A stretch of DNA of 64,000 bases from Solibacillus isronensis (GCF_023715405.1 NZ_JAMBOC010000001.1:2046001-2110000), one strand, 5' to 3'. Numbered from the stretch's first letter, positions 55,159 to 64,000 are shown. A program made the numbers and translations. The notes: generated from the letters alone by a model not told the origin.

Positions 55159-55425
55159 ACTTCTCCACCCTTATCTCTATTTTAGATGTTTAGTAAATTA
55201 TATATTAAATTCCAATTATTCCACTTATGATTATATAGGAAAGTTTTTTTAAAATAAAGTTTTCTGTCATATAACTAACATTTCTCCTTAATATCAGCAA
55301 CCAATTGACATAACTTAGCAATAATCAAAAAACATTACACTTAAATTGTCCTGTTATAAGGATAAAGGACATAAGCGAAAAGGGAAAATTTCTCTTTTTA
55401 ATATTATGTTTAAATAGTATGTATT
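55159..55425. other. Spacer upstream of the TetR gene
   Basis: About 270 bp, AT-rich. No reading frame, operator palindrome or promoter could be called with confidence. Confidence 0.45.
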
Positions 55426-55459
55426 AAAAAGGCGTATCCAATTTTAAATCCGGATACGC
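55426..55459 (-). terminator. Intrinsic terminator of the csaB operon
   Basis: GCGTATCC/GGATACGC stem with a 12-base loop, followed by TTTTT on the reverse strand, 12 bp past the flippase stop. Confidence 0.88.
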
Positions 55460-55470
55460 ACTTTATCATA

Positions 55471-56988
55471 TTATTTTTTTCTAAAAATCTTTCCTTTTAC
55501 TTTACCTGTAATTTGCTGCAGTTCATCCATTTTGAATGCAAACAGCAATACAAGATAGCTGATCGATGCAACTATAAATGTAACAATTATATGAATCCAT
55601 TTCTGATCAATTACAATCCATTGTGCAATCACCCAGTTAATGGCAACAAAAACTAATCCAATAGTAACTAACTTAAATAGCTGACCAATGTTTTTGTCCA
55701 AAAGTTTTAACTGATATTTACTTTGCAGCACAATGACAAGCAAGAGGAAGTTTACGATGGCACTGATTAATGTCCCTAAAGCAACCGCATTAGCGCCCAT
55801 TTCATCAATAGTCGCCATTACGACCGCAATATTTACACCGAATACCGTTAAAATACTGAAAATCATCGGTAATACGGAATTGCCCTTTGCATAGTAGAAA
55901 CGCGTAATATACGTGTTCGCGGCAAGGAAGAACATCGTTGTACTGAATACTTGCAGCAATGGCGCTGTAATTGCTGTTGATTCGGCATTGAATTCTTTAT
56001 ATTCAAAGACGATACGAATAACACCTTCTGCCTGGAAGTAGAAGAACACTGAAATAGGCAATACGAGTAAATATAATAAACGCATCCCGCGAACATAAAG
56101 TTGTTTTACCGACTCTGTGTCCCCTTCTCCCTCTTTTTTACTGAGTAACGGGAAAATAACGGTCGTTACAGCAGTCATTAAAATTGCCTGCGGGAACTGG
56201 GACATTTTTGTCGCGTAGTTCATCGCTGACGGAACACCGGCTTCCAGCATATTCGTGAAAAATCGTTGAATTAAAATATAAAGCTGTGCAGTCGCACCGC
56301 CAAGCATAATCGGCAACGCAACTCTCCATAACATTTTCTGATCTTCAGCCTGTTTAAAGTTCGGCTTGAAAGACATTTCTTTCACATTCCGAACCCCGAA
56401 TACAAGGAACAAGAACATACAAATTGCCCCGACTAATGCCCCGATCCCCATTCCAATCGGTCCCATCGTAATAGACAATATTACCGAGACGATTAAAAAT
56501 GATCCGTTATAAATAAGCACCGAAAATGCGGATAAATGGTACCGGCCCTGGACATTTAAAATACCGCTCATCCAAGTCGATAAAACTAGCATAATCGTCG
56601 AAGGCATCATCCAGTAATATAGCGAGCGCAGCATTTCATATTCCGCCTGATCTTCAACTTGAAAAAATTTCATTAATATCGGATCAGCCAACGCCATAAA
56701 TAAAATGACAATGAGCGTAATCGAAACAACAATTGTTGTAAACGTTCGCTGTATATATTCAGTGATACTCGATGATGTCTTATGGTAAATGGATATAAAC
56801 GCCGTCGTAAACGCTCCGCCAATGACTAAATATAAAAAGTTTGGAATTGTATAAGCATTAATAATACTATCTGAATATACAGTTGTACCAAATTCAATCC
56901 CGATATATGTTTCACGGGCAAAGCCGACCAGACGCGCTAAAATATTAATAACCGCGACGGCCCCTATTATTTTCAAAATTCCTTTCAA
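55471..56988 (-). CDS. MurJ/MviN-type lipid-linked polymer flippase
   Basis: 505 residues with about fourteen membrane helices. The N-terminal ILARLVGFARETYIGIEFGTT is the MviN/MurJ family pattern, and the helices follow in the MOP-superfamily order. It is likely to flip an undecaprenyl-linked precursor, here perhaps the secondary cell-wall polymer because it follows csaB and a glycosyltransferase. Start assigned to TTG 56988; the AAAGGA upstream is 12 nt away, so the start is uncertain. Family wzx-like transporters are an alternative. Confidence 0.85.
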   Translation of the reverse strand: MKGILKIIGAVAVINILARLVGFARETYIGIEFGTTVYSDSIINAYTIPNFLYLVIGGAFTTAFISIYHKTSSSITEYIQRTFTTIVVSITLIVILFMALADPILMKFFQVEDQAEYEMLRSLYYWMMPSTIMLVLSTWMSGILNVQGRYHLSAFSVLIYNGSFLIVSVILSITMGPIGMGIGALVGAICMFLFLVFGVRNVKEMSFKPNFKQAEDQKMLWRVALPIMLGGATAQLYILIQRFFTNMLEAGVPSAMNYATKMSQFPQAILMTAVTTVIFPLLSKKEGEGDTESVKQLYVRGMRLLYLLVLPISVFFYFQAEGVIRIVFEYKEFNAESTAITAPLLQVFSTTMFFLAANTYITRFYYAKGNSVLPMIFSILTVFGVNIAVVMATIDEMGANAVALGTLISAIVNFLLLVIVLQSKYQLKLLDKNIGQLFKLVTIGLVFVAINWVIAQWIVIDQKWIHIIVTFIVASISYLVLLFAFKMDELQQITGKVKGKIFRKK

Positions 56989-57019
56989 CGCTTATCACAA
57001 TCCTTTAATTACAATTACT

Positions 57020-58108
57020 TTATTTCGCATGTGTTGTGTAGAGCTCTTTTAAACGTACAATAATATTTTTTGCATCATGTGTATGAAGCAGCTCGGCTAC
57101 ACGCGCTTCATTCACTGCGATTCCGTCTTTCACTGCATTTTCAAGTGCCAGCTGTAGTAAAATCTCGTCTTTAGGAGGTACTAATACCCCCGCTCCATCT
57201 GCCAGCATATAATGCAGTCCTCCGACGTCCGATGCGATAACCGGCGTACCGCAGCTCATTGCCTCTAAAGCTACTAATCCCAGTCCTTCAATATAAGAAG
57301 GCAGTACAAAAACATCTGCCGCCTGGAAATACCTTGCCAACTCCTGCTGCGGCATCGGTTCGATAAAGTGAATTGCTGTATTGTCCTTAGCCAGTTCTTT
57401 TACTTTACTAGTAAAATTGCTATCTTTTGTCGAACCAACACAATAAAGAGCGGCTTGCTCCGGAAGAGATTCCGATACTTTATTGAATGCACGCACAAGT
57501 TCTGTAACGCCTTTTTCCCGTATGATGTTGCCTACGAATAAAAAGTTTGTTTTATCAGGATCCATTCCCAACTCTTTTGCAAGTTGTTTTTTAGCTTCCA
57601 CTTCTTTGAAAACCGTACGATCAATCCCCATGCTCATCACCGATATTTTATCGCTTTTAACATGGAATGTTGTTTCAATCGTTGTAGCAAGCTCTTCTCC
57701 TACTGCAACGACATGATCTGCAGACTGTAAAATTTTCTCCGTAAACTCACGGATTTGCCCGCCCTTTTTGGCCATTTTATTAATATCGCCACCATGTGCT
57801 GTCACAATATACGGGATATTGTGACGCTTTTTTAAATAGTAGCTGAACATCCCGCTCGGAAAAACGTAATGGCTATGTGTTAGCGAAATATTCCGCTTGT
57901 TTGCACGAAAAACGCGCATAAACTGCTGCGCCCATTTTAAATATTTCAAAATAACATTTTTCTTTCCTGTCGCGGGATTCGTATTAACTGCGAGCACTGT
58001 CTCGATTCCTTCTCGTTCCAGCTGCTCGACCTGATTTTTTACGAAAATGCCGTAAGCTAAATGTTCCTTAGATGGATACATATTGCTAATGACGAATACT
58101 TTTTTCAT
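57020..58108 (-). CDS. Family 4 (GT-B) glycosyltransferase
   Basis: 362 residues. N-terminal acceptor domain (VFVISNMYPSKEHLAYGIFV) and a C-terminal nucleotide-sugar domain with FLFVGNIIREKGVTELV (about 185-201) and the family motif PSYIEGLGLVALEAMSCGTPVIAS region (about 270-290). It adds a sugar to a surface polymer; donor unknown. Its ATG overlaps the csaB stop by 1 nt (TAATG), so the two are translationally coupled. Confidence 0.92.
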   Translation of the reverse strand: MKKVFVISNMYPSKEHLAYGIFVKNQVEQLEREGIETVLAVNTNPATGKKNVILKYLKWAQQFMRVFRANKRNISLTHSHYVFPSGMFSYYLKKRHNIPYIVTAHGGDINKMAKKGGQIREFTEKILQSADHVVAVGEELATTIETTFHVKSDKISVMSMGIDRTVFKEVEAKKQLAKELGMDPDKTNFLFVGNIIREKGVTELVRAFNKVSESLPEQAALYCVGSTKDSNFTSKVKELAKDNTAIHFIEPMPQQELARYFQAADVFVLPSYIEGLGLVALEAMSCGTPVIASDVGGLHYMLADGAGVLVPPKDEILLQLALENAVKDGIAVNEARVAELLHTHDAKNIIVRLKELYTTHAK

Positions 58109-59250
58109 TACTTTTTCGCACCTTCTTTTAAAAGCTGCTCTCCTAATGCTGATTTTTCTTTAAATGACGCATTTGTACGAGCCGCTAAGTTTTGTGCACC
58201 GTTCCAATCTACTGCCATATCGTTAAAGAGCATTGCAAACTTCTCGTCTGATTCATGAAGTGAATCAATCGGTAATGAATAGTTGCCAAGCCCTGCCATT
58301 TGTAAAAAGTCATTAACCTTCACATGATAAGATACACCGATAATCGGTGTTTTCGCATCCGTTGCCAATATTAATGAATGAAGTCTTGTACCGATTAGCA
58401 CATCAAACGTAGACGTAATTTGTAAAATACGTTGCGGCGGCAAGTTTTCATCAATAATTTTTGTATTTTCCGGATGCTTCATTTTAGCTTGAATGTCCTT
58501 TGTCACATCAGCATCTTGCGGATATTTTGTCGCAAAAAACGTTACATCGACATTATGCTCTTCAATTAAACGGTCCAGGTTTTTCGCCATGCCATCGATA
58601 TAGTTTTCGTATTTTGCCTCATCGCCGGTTGGCCAATATGAAGCATTGTAGTATGGGACTGCTGTAACCCCAACTGATTTTGGTTTATCGCTATAATTTG
58701 AACGTTCTACTTCTAAACTAAATGCCGGATCCCCAATGACAGGTACATCACGTTTTACACCAATTGTTTTAAGCAGCTGTTGTGATTGCGGATCACGCAC
58801 TGAAATGTTTTGTGCATGCTTGGCCATATAGCGGATAAACCATTTCCCTAAACCTGTGTTAAGCGGACCCGCACCACAGCCGTAGACAACATACGGTACA
58901 TTATTATTTTTTGCCATCATTGCATAAGAACCATATAGCGGTGCTTCACGCTTATAAAGATCCATTAAAATACCGCCGCCGCCGATTACGACAAAATCAA
59001 GGTTTTTCACGACTTTGGAATTCTCTTTGTATGTCTTCATGAACGTTTTTACGGCATTACCGTTTTTGTAGTATAAAGGGTAACTTTGCACAGAATAACG
59101 TTCCGCTGTTTGTTTTGGATTATTACTAAATACTGTAATATTTTTTGTATCTATTTGAAATACCTTCTGCAGCTGGCGAATGATACTTAATAAAATCGCC
59201 TCGTCTCCATTATTATCATTTCCGTAGTTTCCAACAATTCCAATTTTCAT
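58108..59250 (-). CDS. csaB: Polysaccharide pyruvyl transferase CsaB
   Basis: 380 residues. N-terminal MKIGIVGNYGNDNNGDEAIL and the later GGGGILMDLYKRE and IGTRLHSLILATDAKTPIIGVSYH motifs are those of CsaB-type pyruvyl transferases. It adds a ketal pyruvate to the cell-wall polymer, creating the ligand for SLH domains. It is the first gene of an operon with a glycosyltransferase and a flippase. AAAGGA lies 10-12 nt before the ATG. The leader holds a terminator-like hairpin. Confidence 0.93.
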   Translation of the reverse strand: MKIGIVGNYGNDNNGDEAILLSIIRQLQKVFQIDTKNITVFSNNPKQTAERYSVQSYPLYYKNGNAVKTFMKTYKENSKVVKNLDFVVIGGGGILMDLYKREAPLYGSYAMMAKNNNVPYVVYGCGAGPLNTGLGKWFIRYMAKHAQNISVRDPQSQQLLKTIGVKRDVPVIGDPAFSLEVERSNYSDKPKSVGVTAVPYYNASYWPTGDEAKYENYIDGMAKNLDRLIEEHNVDVTFFATKYPQDADVTKDIQAKMKHPENTKIIDENLPPQRILQITSTFDVLIGTRLHSLILATDAKTPIIGVSYHVKVNDFLQMAGLGNYSLPIDSLHESDEKFAMLFNDMAVDWNGAQNLAARTNASFKEKSALGEQLLKEGAKK

Positions 59251-59312
59251 TTATACATTCATCCTTTGAATCAAGCGTTTTGAGTATGCTTGGCTTATTT
59301 CATTTTTCATTT

Positions 59313-59370
59313 GAAAAACACATCTGAAGTAGATGTGTTCTGCGTTATGACTCGTATTTTTAGTATAGCA
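59313..59370 (-). promoter_or_regulatory. csaB promoter and leader terminator (possible attenuator)
   Basis: An extended -10 TGCTATACT lies at 59362-59370 (reverse strand). About 20-40 nt downstream AACACATCT pairs with AGATGTGTT (loop ACTTC) and is followed by TTTTTC. The hairpin is 60 bp before the csaB start, with no gene between promoter and hairpin. Confidence 0.6.
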
Positions 59371-59615
59371 TAATGTCAGTTTGAAACGATATTCCCGAGG
59401 GCAAGAACACTCCATTTCAAGACAAGAAAATTAACGATAAATTTGTAGTTTTTCGTTAATGAGACGGTTTGTATATAAGATTAGTTTCATTTTTACTTTT
59501 TGAAGAGAAATTTATGCAGTAAATGACTTTTCGAGGTCATTTGCATGCTAGGGGATTTTCGGATAAATTTCTGTCATAGAGTTTTTGTCTCAATGCCCAA
59601 GTTAGAGGTGATTTA
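59371..59615. other. Divergent spacer between csaB and the NERD gene
   Basis: No gene. The + strand part should contain the NERD gene promoter; none was identified with confidence. Confidence 0.45.
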
Positions 59616-60560
59616 TTGTATCGATCTGAAAATCTTATGTATTTAGTAGCGCTTGTGAGTAGATTACAAACGAACGACGAAGAGTTTACATCAATTCAGG
59701 AGGCTTATTATCGAATCAATGCTGGTATTGCTGGCGAAGTAAAAATGAAGCGCACATTAGAGGATTATCATTTTATAGGTCCCTATAAAATTTTTTATAA
59801 CTTTGAGTGTGTAAATGAAAAGGGTTTTTCTCATCAAATTGATGCCCTTATTATAACGACAAGATTTCTCCTCGTTGTCGAAGTTAAACAAATTTCCGGT
59901 ACATTATTTTATAAACCCACATTTCATGAATTTGCTCGTCAAACTGAGGAGGGGATTATAGAAAATTTTCCAAATCCATTTGACCAGGCATACCGGCACA
60001 AGTTATTTTTATCACATTTATTATCAAAGTGCGGAATTCAGCTGTCTGTTTTATATATTGTGGTCAACGCTAATATTAGAACGAAATTGGATTCGTCCTT
60101 AGACGGTTCTCCAATTATTTATTTAAGCGGCTTGCCAAATTTTCTGGAGAAATTATATGCAAAATATGCTGAAACAACAGTGGATTTAGATCAATTGGAA
60201 AGTAAACTATTGGCTATCTCTTGCCGGCTTCCTGTTAGAAGAAAAATAGAAAGAGATCGTATACGTGATGGCGTCCTTTGCGAAAAGTGCGAATTTCAGC
60301 ATGTCCTGTATTATCATCACGGATTATGGATTTGCCCACACTGTGGCGAGAAAAGTAAAGAGGCTATCTTTTTAGCTTTACATCAATATCGCGTATTAAT
60401 CGGGGATCGTATTACCAATCGTGAATTAAGGGCATTTGTCGGAATCGACTGTAAAGCAGTTGCTTCCAAACTGTTGAAGCGCTTAAACTTTGAGCAATTC
60501 GGCAAGGGACGTGGTGTGTATTATTTAATTCCTGAAGACGTTTTAGAACAGGTAAGGTAA
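59616..60560 (+). CDS. NERD domain protein with zinc ribbon
   Basis: 314 residues. A NERD (nuclease-related) domain occupies about 35-155: GEVKMKRTLEDY, HQIDALIITTRFLLVVEVK and a following KQISGTLFY strand, matching the QID...EVK catalytic core of Holliday-junction-resolvase-like nucleases. A zinc ribbon (CEKC ... CPHC) follows at about 222-244, and the C-terminal 60 residues may be a winged helix. DNA processing is plausible; no substrate is known. Translation begins at TTG (59616), 5 nt after GAGGTG. Confidence 0.85.
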   Translation: MYRSENLMYLVALVSRLQTNDEEFTSIQEAYYRINAGIAGEVKMKRTLEDYHFIGPYKIFYNFECVNEKGFSHQIDALIITTRFLLVVEVKQISGTLFYKPTFHEFARQTEEGIIENFPNPFDQAYRHKLFLSHLLSKCGIQLSVLYIVVNANIRTKLDSSLDGSPIIYLSGLPNFLEKLYAKYAETTVDLDQLESKLLAISCRLPVRRKIERDRIRDGVLCEKCEFQHVLYYHHGLWICPHCGEKSKEAIFLALHQYRVLIGDRITNRELRAFVGIDCKAVASKLLKRLNFEQFGKGRGVYYLIPEDVLEQVR

Positions 60561-60639
60561 TTTCCTTATGTAGCTGTAACTCATATTTGAATAATTCTAC
60601 TTAAAGGAGGTGAGGAGTTACTTACGAAATATACTAGTC

Positions 60640-60945
60640 GACTTTTCTCGGGTAGAGTTCTATTTTAATAGCTTTAGGTTCTCATTCGGAGCCAAAACGT
60701 TCTACCTTTTAAATGAATCTATCTACTTTACTGAGGAAACATTCTACTTTCCTGGCGCAGAGTTCTACTTTCGCGCCAACATGTTCTACTTTCTCCGTCA
60801 TCTTGGCGAATAGTCGCAACCGGTTCTCCTTTTCAAGTGAATCTTTCTACTTTACCGGGGAAACGTTCTACTTTCCTGGCGCGGAGTTCTACTTTCCAGC
60901 CCAAGCGTTTTACTTCCGCGCCCAAATATTCTACTTTCACCAATA
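60640..60945 (+). repeat. TTCTACTTT intergenic array
   Basis: About thirteen cores (TTCTACTTT, TTCTACCTT, TTCTATTTT) every 20-22 bp between two convergent genes. Two halves (about 60700-60785 and 60830-60920) are near-duplicates, sharing the GGAAACRTTCTACTTTCCTGG segment. One frame reads as F-Y-F heptads but lacks a usable start. Confidence 0.85.
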
Positions 60946-61067
60946 ACACCTAAGCCTATACTTACACTCCAATCTATAAAACCCAAACTTCGCAATAAAA
61001 ATCCTCGTTTCAGTCTCACTTCACTTGCCCTTTCCCCCTCTCTTCCCCATAGCCCTCTTTTCTCCAT

Positions 61068-61118
61068 AAAAAAACCTTTGTAAAAGTTGCGATTCCTCGC
61101 TGCAACTTTACAAAGGTT
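61068..61118 (-). terminator. Intrinsic terminator of the SLH protein gene
   Basis: A long stem (AACCTTTGTAAA...GTTGC with GCAAC...TTTACAAAGGTT) is followed by TTTTTTTATGG on the reverse strand, near the stop. Confidence 0.92.
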
Positions 61119-61123
61119 CTCAC

Positions 61124-63397
61124 TTATTTATTTTGTGTAATTGTACGGTATAAGAATAAGCTGAAGTGCACGCGTGATACTTCTTGACTTGGTTTGTAAG
61201 TATTATCTTCATAACCTGTCGTAATTTCATTAGCTGCTAGCGTATGAATATAATCGTATGCCCAGTGCTTTGTGCTTACATCTTTAAATTTCGTAGAAGT
61301 AGTACCCGTTAATTTATATGCTTCAACTAAAATTTTCGCCATTTGAGCACGAGTTAATGGTTTTCCCGGTTCGTACTTGCCATCACCAGTACCACTCATG
61401 ATGCCTGCTTGTACAATCGCTGCAACTGCACCATAATATGTGCTCTTTGTTGATAGATCGCTGAATCCAGGGTTTGGCACATCTTTTGTCGATAAGCCTA
61501 ATGCACGAGTTAGCAATACAGCCGCTTGACCACGGTTTAATGCTAAATCCGGTTTGAATGTACCATCCGGATACCCGTTGATTAAGTTATTATCAACTAA
61601 ATATTGAATTTCTGTTTTATAAACATTGTTTACAGAAATATCTTTGAATAATGGTTTTTCAACAGCCTTTACAACGATTTCTTTAGAAACGGATTTTGTT
61701 CCTAATGTCGCCGTTACACGGGCAGTGCCTTCTTTACCATTTGATTTGAAAAGACCTGAGCTGGATACTGTACCGATGTTTCCATCAACAGACCATTTAA
61801 TTTGCGAGTCGTTATAAATTAGTGTTTCATTATTTGACCCTGTTACATTTGCTTTTAATTGAAGCGATGCATTTGGTTCAATTGGACCTGATACTCCTGA
61901 AATTGAAAGTCCAGCCGGTGCATCCACTACATTGAAGCTAATTGTTTGTGTTGCGCCTTTATTTGAAACCGTGATACGTTCAGAGCCAGGCGCTACAGCT
62001 GTATAGCTTAAGCCGTTAACTGTCACTGTGTTATTTTGCGGCGTTAACACAAAATCATTTGCATTTACTGCTAACGGATTGTAATACTCGTCCAACACGT
62101 AGTTTGGCGTAAGTTTCACTGTTGCACCAACTAATAACGTACCTACTTTATCACGATTTACTTGAATATATTTAGGTGTATTTGTTGTTGGTGCTGTACT
62201 GATTGCTTCAATAATTGCAGATACGCGACGTTGTGTACCTCCAGACGGTGTATTGGCTAAAACGACAGTGTTGCTGCCGTATTTACGAATACCCATTGTT
62301 GTTGAACCGCCGCCATCTAAATTAATCGCGCGGTCAAAACCAAGGCTTACTAGATAATCCGCAAACTGTGGTAAAGACATACCTGCACTTGAGTTAATAC
62401 GTCCGTCCACTGTAATTAAGTGTACTTTTTTCTTATCTTTGCTGATTGCAATCGCCGTACGTGGTGCAACTTCTCTTGCACGTGAGCTTGATTCATTGAT
62501 TGTCAGGCTTTTTTTGCCGTCCAATACTAGTAATGGACCACTTGCCATCATAAACTGTGCATCCATCCAACGATCATCAATAGCAAAGTTTACTGAAATT
62601 TCATCGCCGATTTTAATTCCACGGTATTTATCGCCCCATGCCGATCCGTTAAAAGAAAGCACGAAACCGTTACGCGGAATTTTCGTTTTTGTTTCATCAT
62701 CATAACCGCGGATTGCAGTTACTTTACCTGTTAAAGTTTGTCCGAATTTCGTCGCACCGATTGTGTTGCCAGTTTCAACGATAAACTCCATACCTTTTCC
62801 GTTGTTCGGCGTCATAGAACTATGGTTTTGCGGTGTATAAACAACCGCCTCATCTGTTCCGCGCTTTACATTAAGACCATTTACTTCATTCGTTTGACCG
62901 TTATATGTAACGTTAATCTTACTATTGTAGTAAGCAATCTCTCCATATCCGTCCTTTGTAATACCGAATGCGATCGGTTGGCTGACATAGTTCGAACTTG
63001 AGTCTGAAATAACGCTTGGTGTAACGATAGTATTATATTGAGAAATTAAATATAAAGGATAGCCATCCCCCATATTGTAGAAGTTAGAGTTGATTGCCCC
63101 AACTACACGATTTCCTTCCTTCGTATGACTGTTCGCATGTTGCGTTGTTGTCATTAGTGTATTAACCGGAGTTGGTAAGCCTAACCCGATCTTTGTGAAA
63201 GAGTCTGTTAAATCTACTTCTAAATGATTAACTATACTTGTTTTAGAACCTTTATGAGTATAGTTCGAATATGTTACCCCTGTTGAAAGCGGGTATGAGT
63301 CATTTGTCGATTGTGCTGCACTTGCAAATTGCGGTGTACTGAAAATAAGTGCAAACACCATTAGCACTGCAATAAATAGAGATTTATTTGTTTTCAT
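61124..63397 (-). CDS. SLH-anchored phosphodiester glycosidase (NAGPA domain)
   Basis: 757 residues. Signal peptide (about 1-27, ending FASA). NAGPA/phosphodiester glycosidase domain at about 90-385, with VHLITVDGRI and RAINLDGGGSTTMGI. Ig-like beta domains follow at about 395-580, then three SLH domains (about 583-757) each with the FxD...YPDGTFKP / RGQAA or RAQMA patterns. SLH domains bind the pyruvylated polymer made through CsaB, encoded nearby. The enzyme could trim glycosyl-phosphate bonds in teichoic acid. AGGAAG precedes the ATG. Confidence 0.93.
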   Translation of the reverse strand: MKTNKSLFIAVLMVFALIFSTPQFASAAQSTNDSYPLSTGVTYSNYTHKGSKTSIVNHLEVDLTDSFTKIGLGLPTPVNTLMTTTQHANSHTKEGNRVVGAINSNFYNMGDGYPLYLISQYNTIVTPSVISDSSSNYVSQPIAFGITKDGYGEIAYYNSKINVTYNGQTNEVNGLNVKRGTDEAVVYTPQNHSSMTPNNGKGMEFIVETGNTIGATKFGQTLTGKVTAIRGYDDETKTKIPRNGFVLSFNGSAWGDKYRGIKIGDEISVNFAIDDRWMDAQFMMASGPLLVLDGKKSLTINESSSRAREVAPRTAIAISKDKKKVHLITVDGRINSSAGMSLPQFADYLVSLGFDRAINLDGGGSTTMGIRKYGSNTVVLANTPSGGTQRRVSAIIEAISTAPTTNTPKYIQVNRDKVGTLLVGATVKLTPNYVLDEYYNPLAVNANDFVLTPQNNTVTVNGLSYTAVAPGSERITVSNKGATQTISFNVVDAPAGLSISGVSGPIEPNASLQLKANVTGSNNETLIYNDSQIKWSVDGNIGTVSSSGLFKSNGKEGTARVTATLGTKSVSKEIVVKAVEKPLFKDISVNNVYKTEIQYLVDNNLINGYPDGTFKPDLALNRGQAAVLLTRALGLSTKDVPNPGFSDLSTKSTYYGAVAAIVQAGIMSGTGDGKYEPGKPLTRAQMAKILVEAYKLTGTTSTKFKDVSTKHWAYDYIHTLAANEITTGYEDNTYKPSQEVSRVHFSLFLYRTITQNK

Positions 63398-63599
63398 AAT
63401 TTGTGCTTCCTAGTTAACTTGAAGCAAGTCACCTTCCTCTCTTAATGTCCTATCTCTAACCTTAACAAATTTTCGCGTGTGAGACTATTAATCTTTTGTT
63501 ACATTTTACAAAATACAGGTTTTTCCTACATAAAGTTACATATTGTATAAGAGAATAATGAAAAACAATAATTGAAGCTTCGAGTCTTTTAATTTCAAT

Positions 63600-63631
63600 A
63601 AAAAAGAACTATCCCCCTAAGAAGATAGTTC
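63600..63631 (-). terminator. Intrinsic terminator of the O-antigen-ligase-like gene
   Basis: GAACTATC/GATAGTTC stem followed by TTTTTTATT on the reverse strand, 7 bp past the stop. Confidence 0.88.
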
Positions 63632-63637
63632 CTTGAA

Positions 63638-64000
63638 TTATTCTGCTTTTTGTTTTTCGTAATCGCTAAGCTTGAGCATTGGATACATTGTGCGCATACT
63701 CGCAAATATTCCAAAGAGAATAAAGTAGAACAATACATAAACTTTTAATTCCCAAATATTATAGAAGAAGCCGGCTACACCTGTTGCGAACCATAGCCCG
63801 AATAAATATTGTCCAAAGACTGTTTTACGTTCTTTCCAGTACATCCATACCATCGCAAGAAGGAATCCGGCAAAGAATAGAACGCCGACTGCTCCTGTTT
63901 CCGCAATAACCTGGATATATTGGTTATCCGAATAGAAGTTTTTGCCTCCATAAATATCAGAACGGATACCGTACTCCTCATAAATTGGTGAGTCATATGA
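63638..64000 (-). CDS. O-antigen ligase/polymerase-like membrane protein, C-terminal part
   Basis: Incomplete: the frame is open to the window edge (121 residues visible). It includes SDNQYIQVIAETGAVGVLFF, the pattern found in the large loop and following helix of the Wzy/WaaL family, then two to three membrane helices and a charged tail. It probably polymerises or ligates surface polysaccharide, in keeping with the csaB region. An apparent start at 63853 is internal; the true start is beyond 64000. Confidence 0.75.
   Translation of the reverse strand, partial: SYDSPIYEEYGIRSDIYGGKNFYSDNQYIQVIAETGAVGVLFFAGFLLAMVWMYWKERKTVFGQYLFGLWFATGVAGFFYNIWELKVYVLFYFILFGIFASMRTMYPMLKLSDYEKQKAE

Overview
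The window looks like a low-GC Gram-positive chromosome of the Bacillales, most likely the Planococcaceae (Solibacillus/Lysinibacillus-like). The gene order uvrBA, ftsEX, prfB, secA, hpf, fliD-flaG, hag, csrA-fliW, flgKL-flgNM, comF, degSU, yvyE, tagV, tagO is that of the Bacillus subtilis yvy/yvh region. SecA2-SlaP, CsaB and an SLH-domain protein point to a species with an S-layer held on pyruvylated cell-wall polymer. The genus is inferred from gene content, not from an rRNA gene.

Layout. 1-6 kb: a thioredoxin-like protein, a PAS-GGDEF cyclase, and the FtsEX divisome transporter beside an M23 hydrolase. 6-12.5 kb: yvlB-like gene, uvrA and uvrB (LexA box upstream). 12.8-15.4 kb: an IDEAL-domain protein, ComK, and prfB with its programmed +1 frameshift. 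15.7-20.3 kb: secA, hpf, a PilZ-like protein and a second ComK paralogue. 20.9-34.5 kb: the late flagellar regulon (fliS, fliT, fliD, flaG, hag, csrA, fliW, yviE, flgL, flgK, flgN, flgM), with three near-consensus SigD promoters and a CsrA site in the hag leader. 34.6-41.8 kb: yvyF, comFC, comFA, degV, a lipoprotein, degU, degS. 41.9-45.2 kb: yvyE and the teichoic-acid genes tagV and tagO. 45.6-51.3 kb: secA2-slaP and two NlpC/P60 wall hydrolases. 51.6-64 kb: brnQ under two CodY-like boxes, a CtpA protease, a TetR regulator, the csaB-glycosyltransferase-flippase operon, a NERD protein, an SLH-anchored phosphodiester glycosidase and a truncated O-antigen-ligase-like gene.

The most striking feature is the flagellin gene. 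Its 3' end is split by two homologous group I introns (about 27409-27760 and 27848-28206, minus strand). Each has the P, Q, R and S core elements. The first exon stops early unless intron 1 is spliced. The sequence just inside intron 2 encodes a second complete flagellin tail with its own stop, so RNAs with or without intron 2 could both give a usable C-terminus. Some 2-3 kb away, inserted in the same flagellar locus, are a free-standing LAGLIDADG-type gene and a two-gene metallo-beta-lactamase-fold cassette, separated by a non-coding stretch with repeated CACCCGGTG motifs.

A second unexplained feature is a family of intergenic arrays built on TTCTACTTT or TTCTAATAA cores every 20-22 bp (five arrays: 12.5, 37.2, 43.8, 48.9 and 60.6 kb). 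Each lies in the spacer between transcription units, usually flanked by terminators. The 37 kb array has an exact 124-bp higher-order period.
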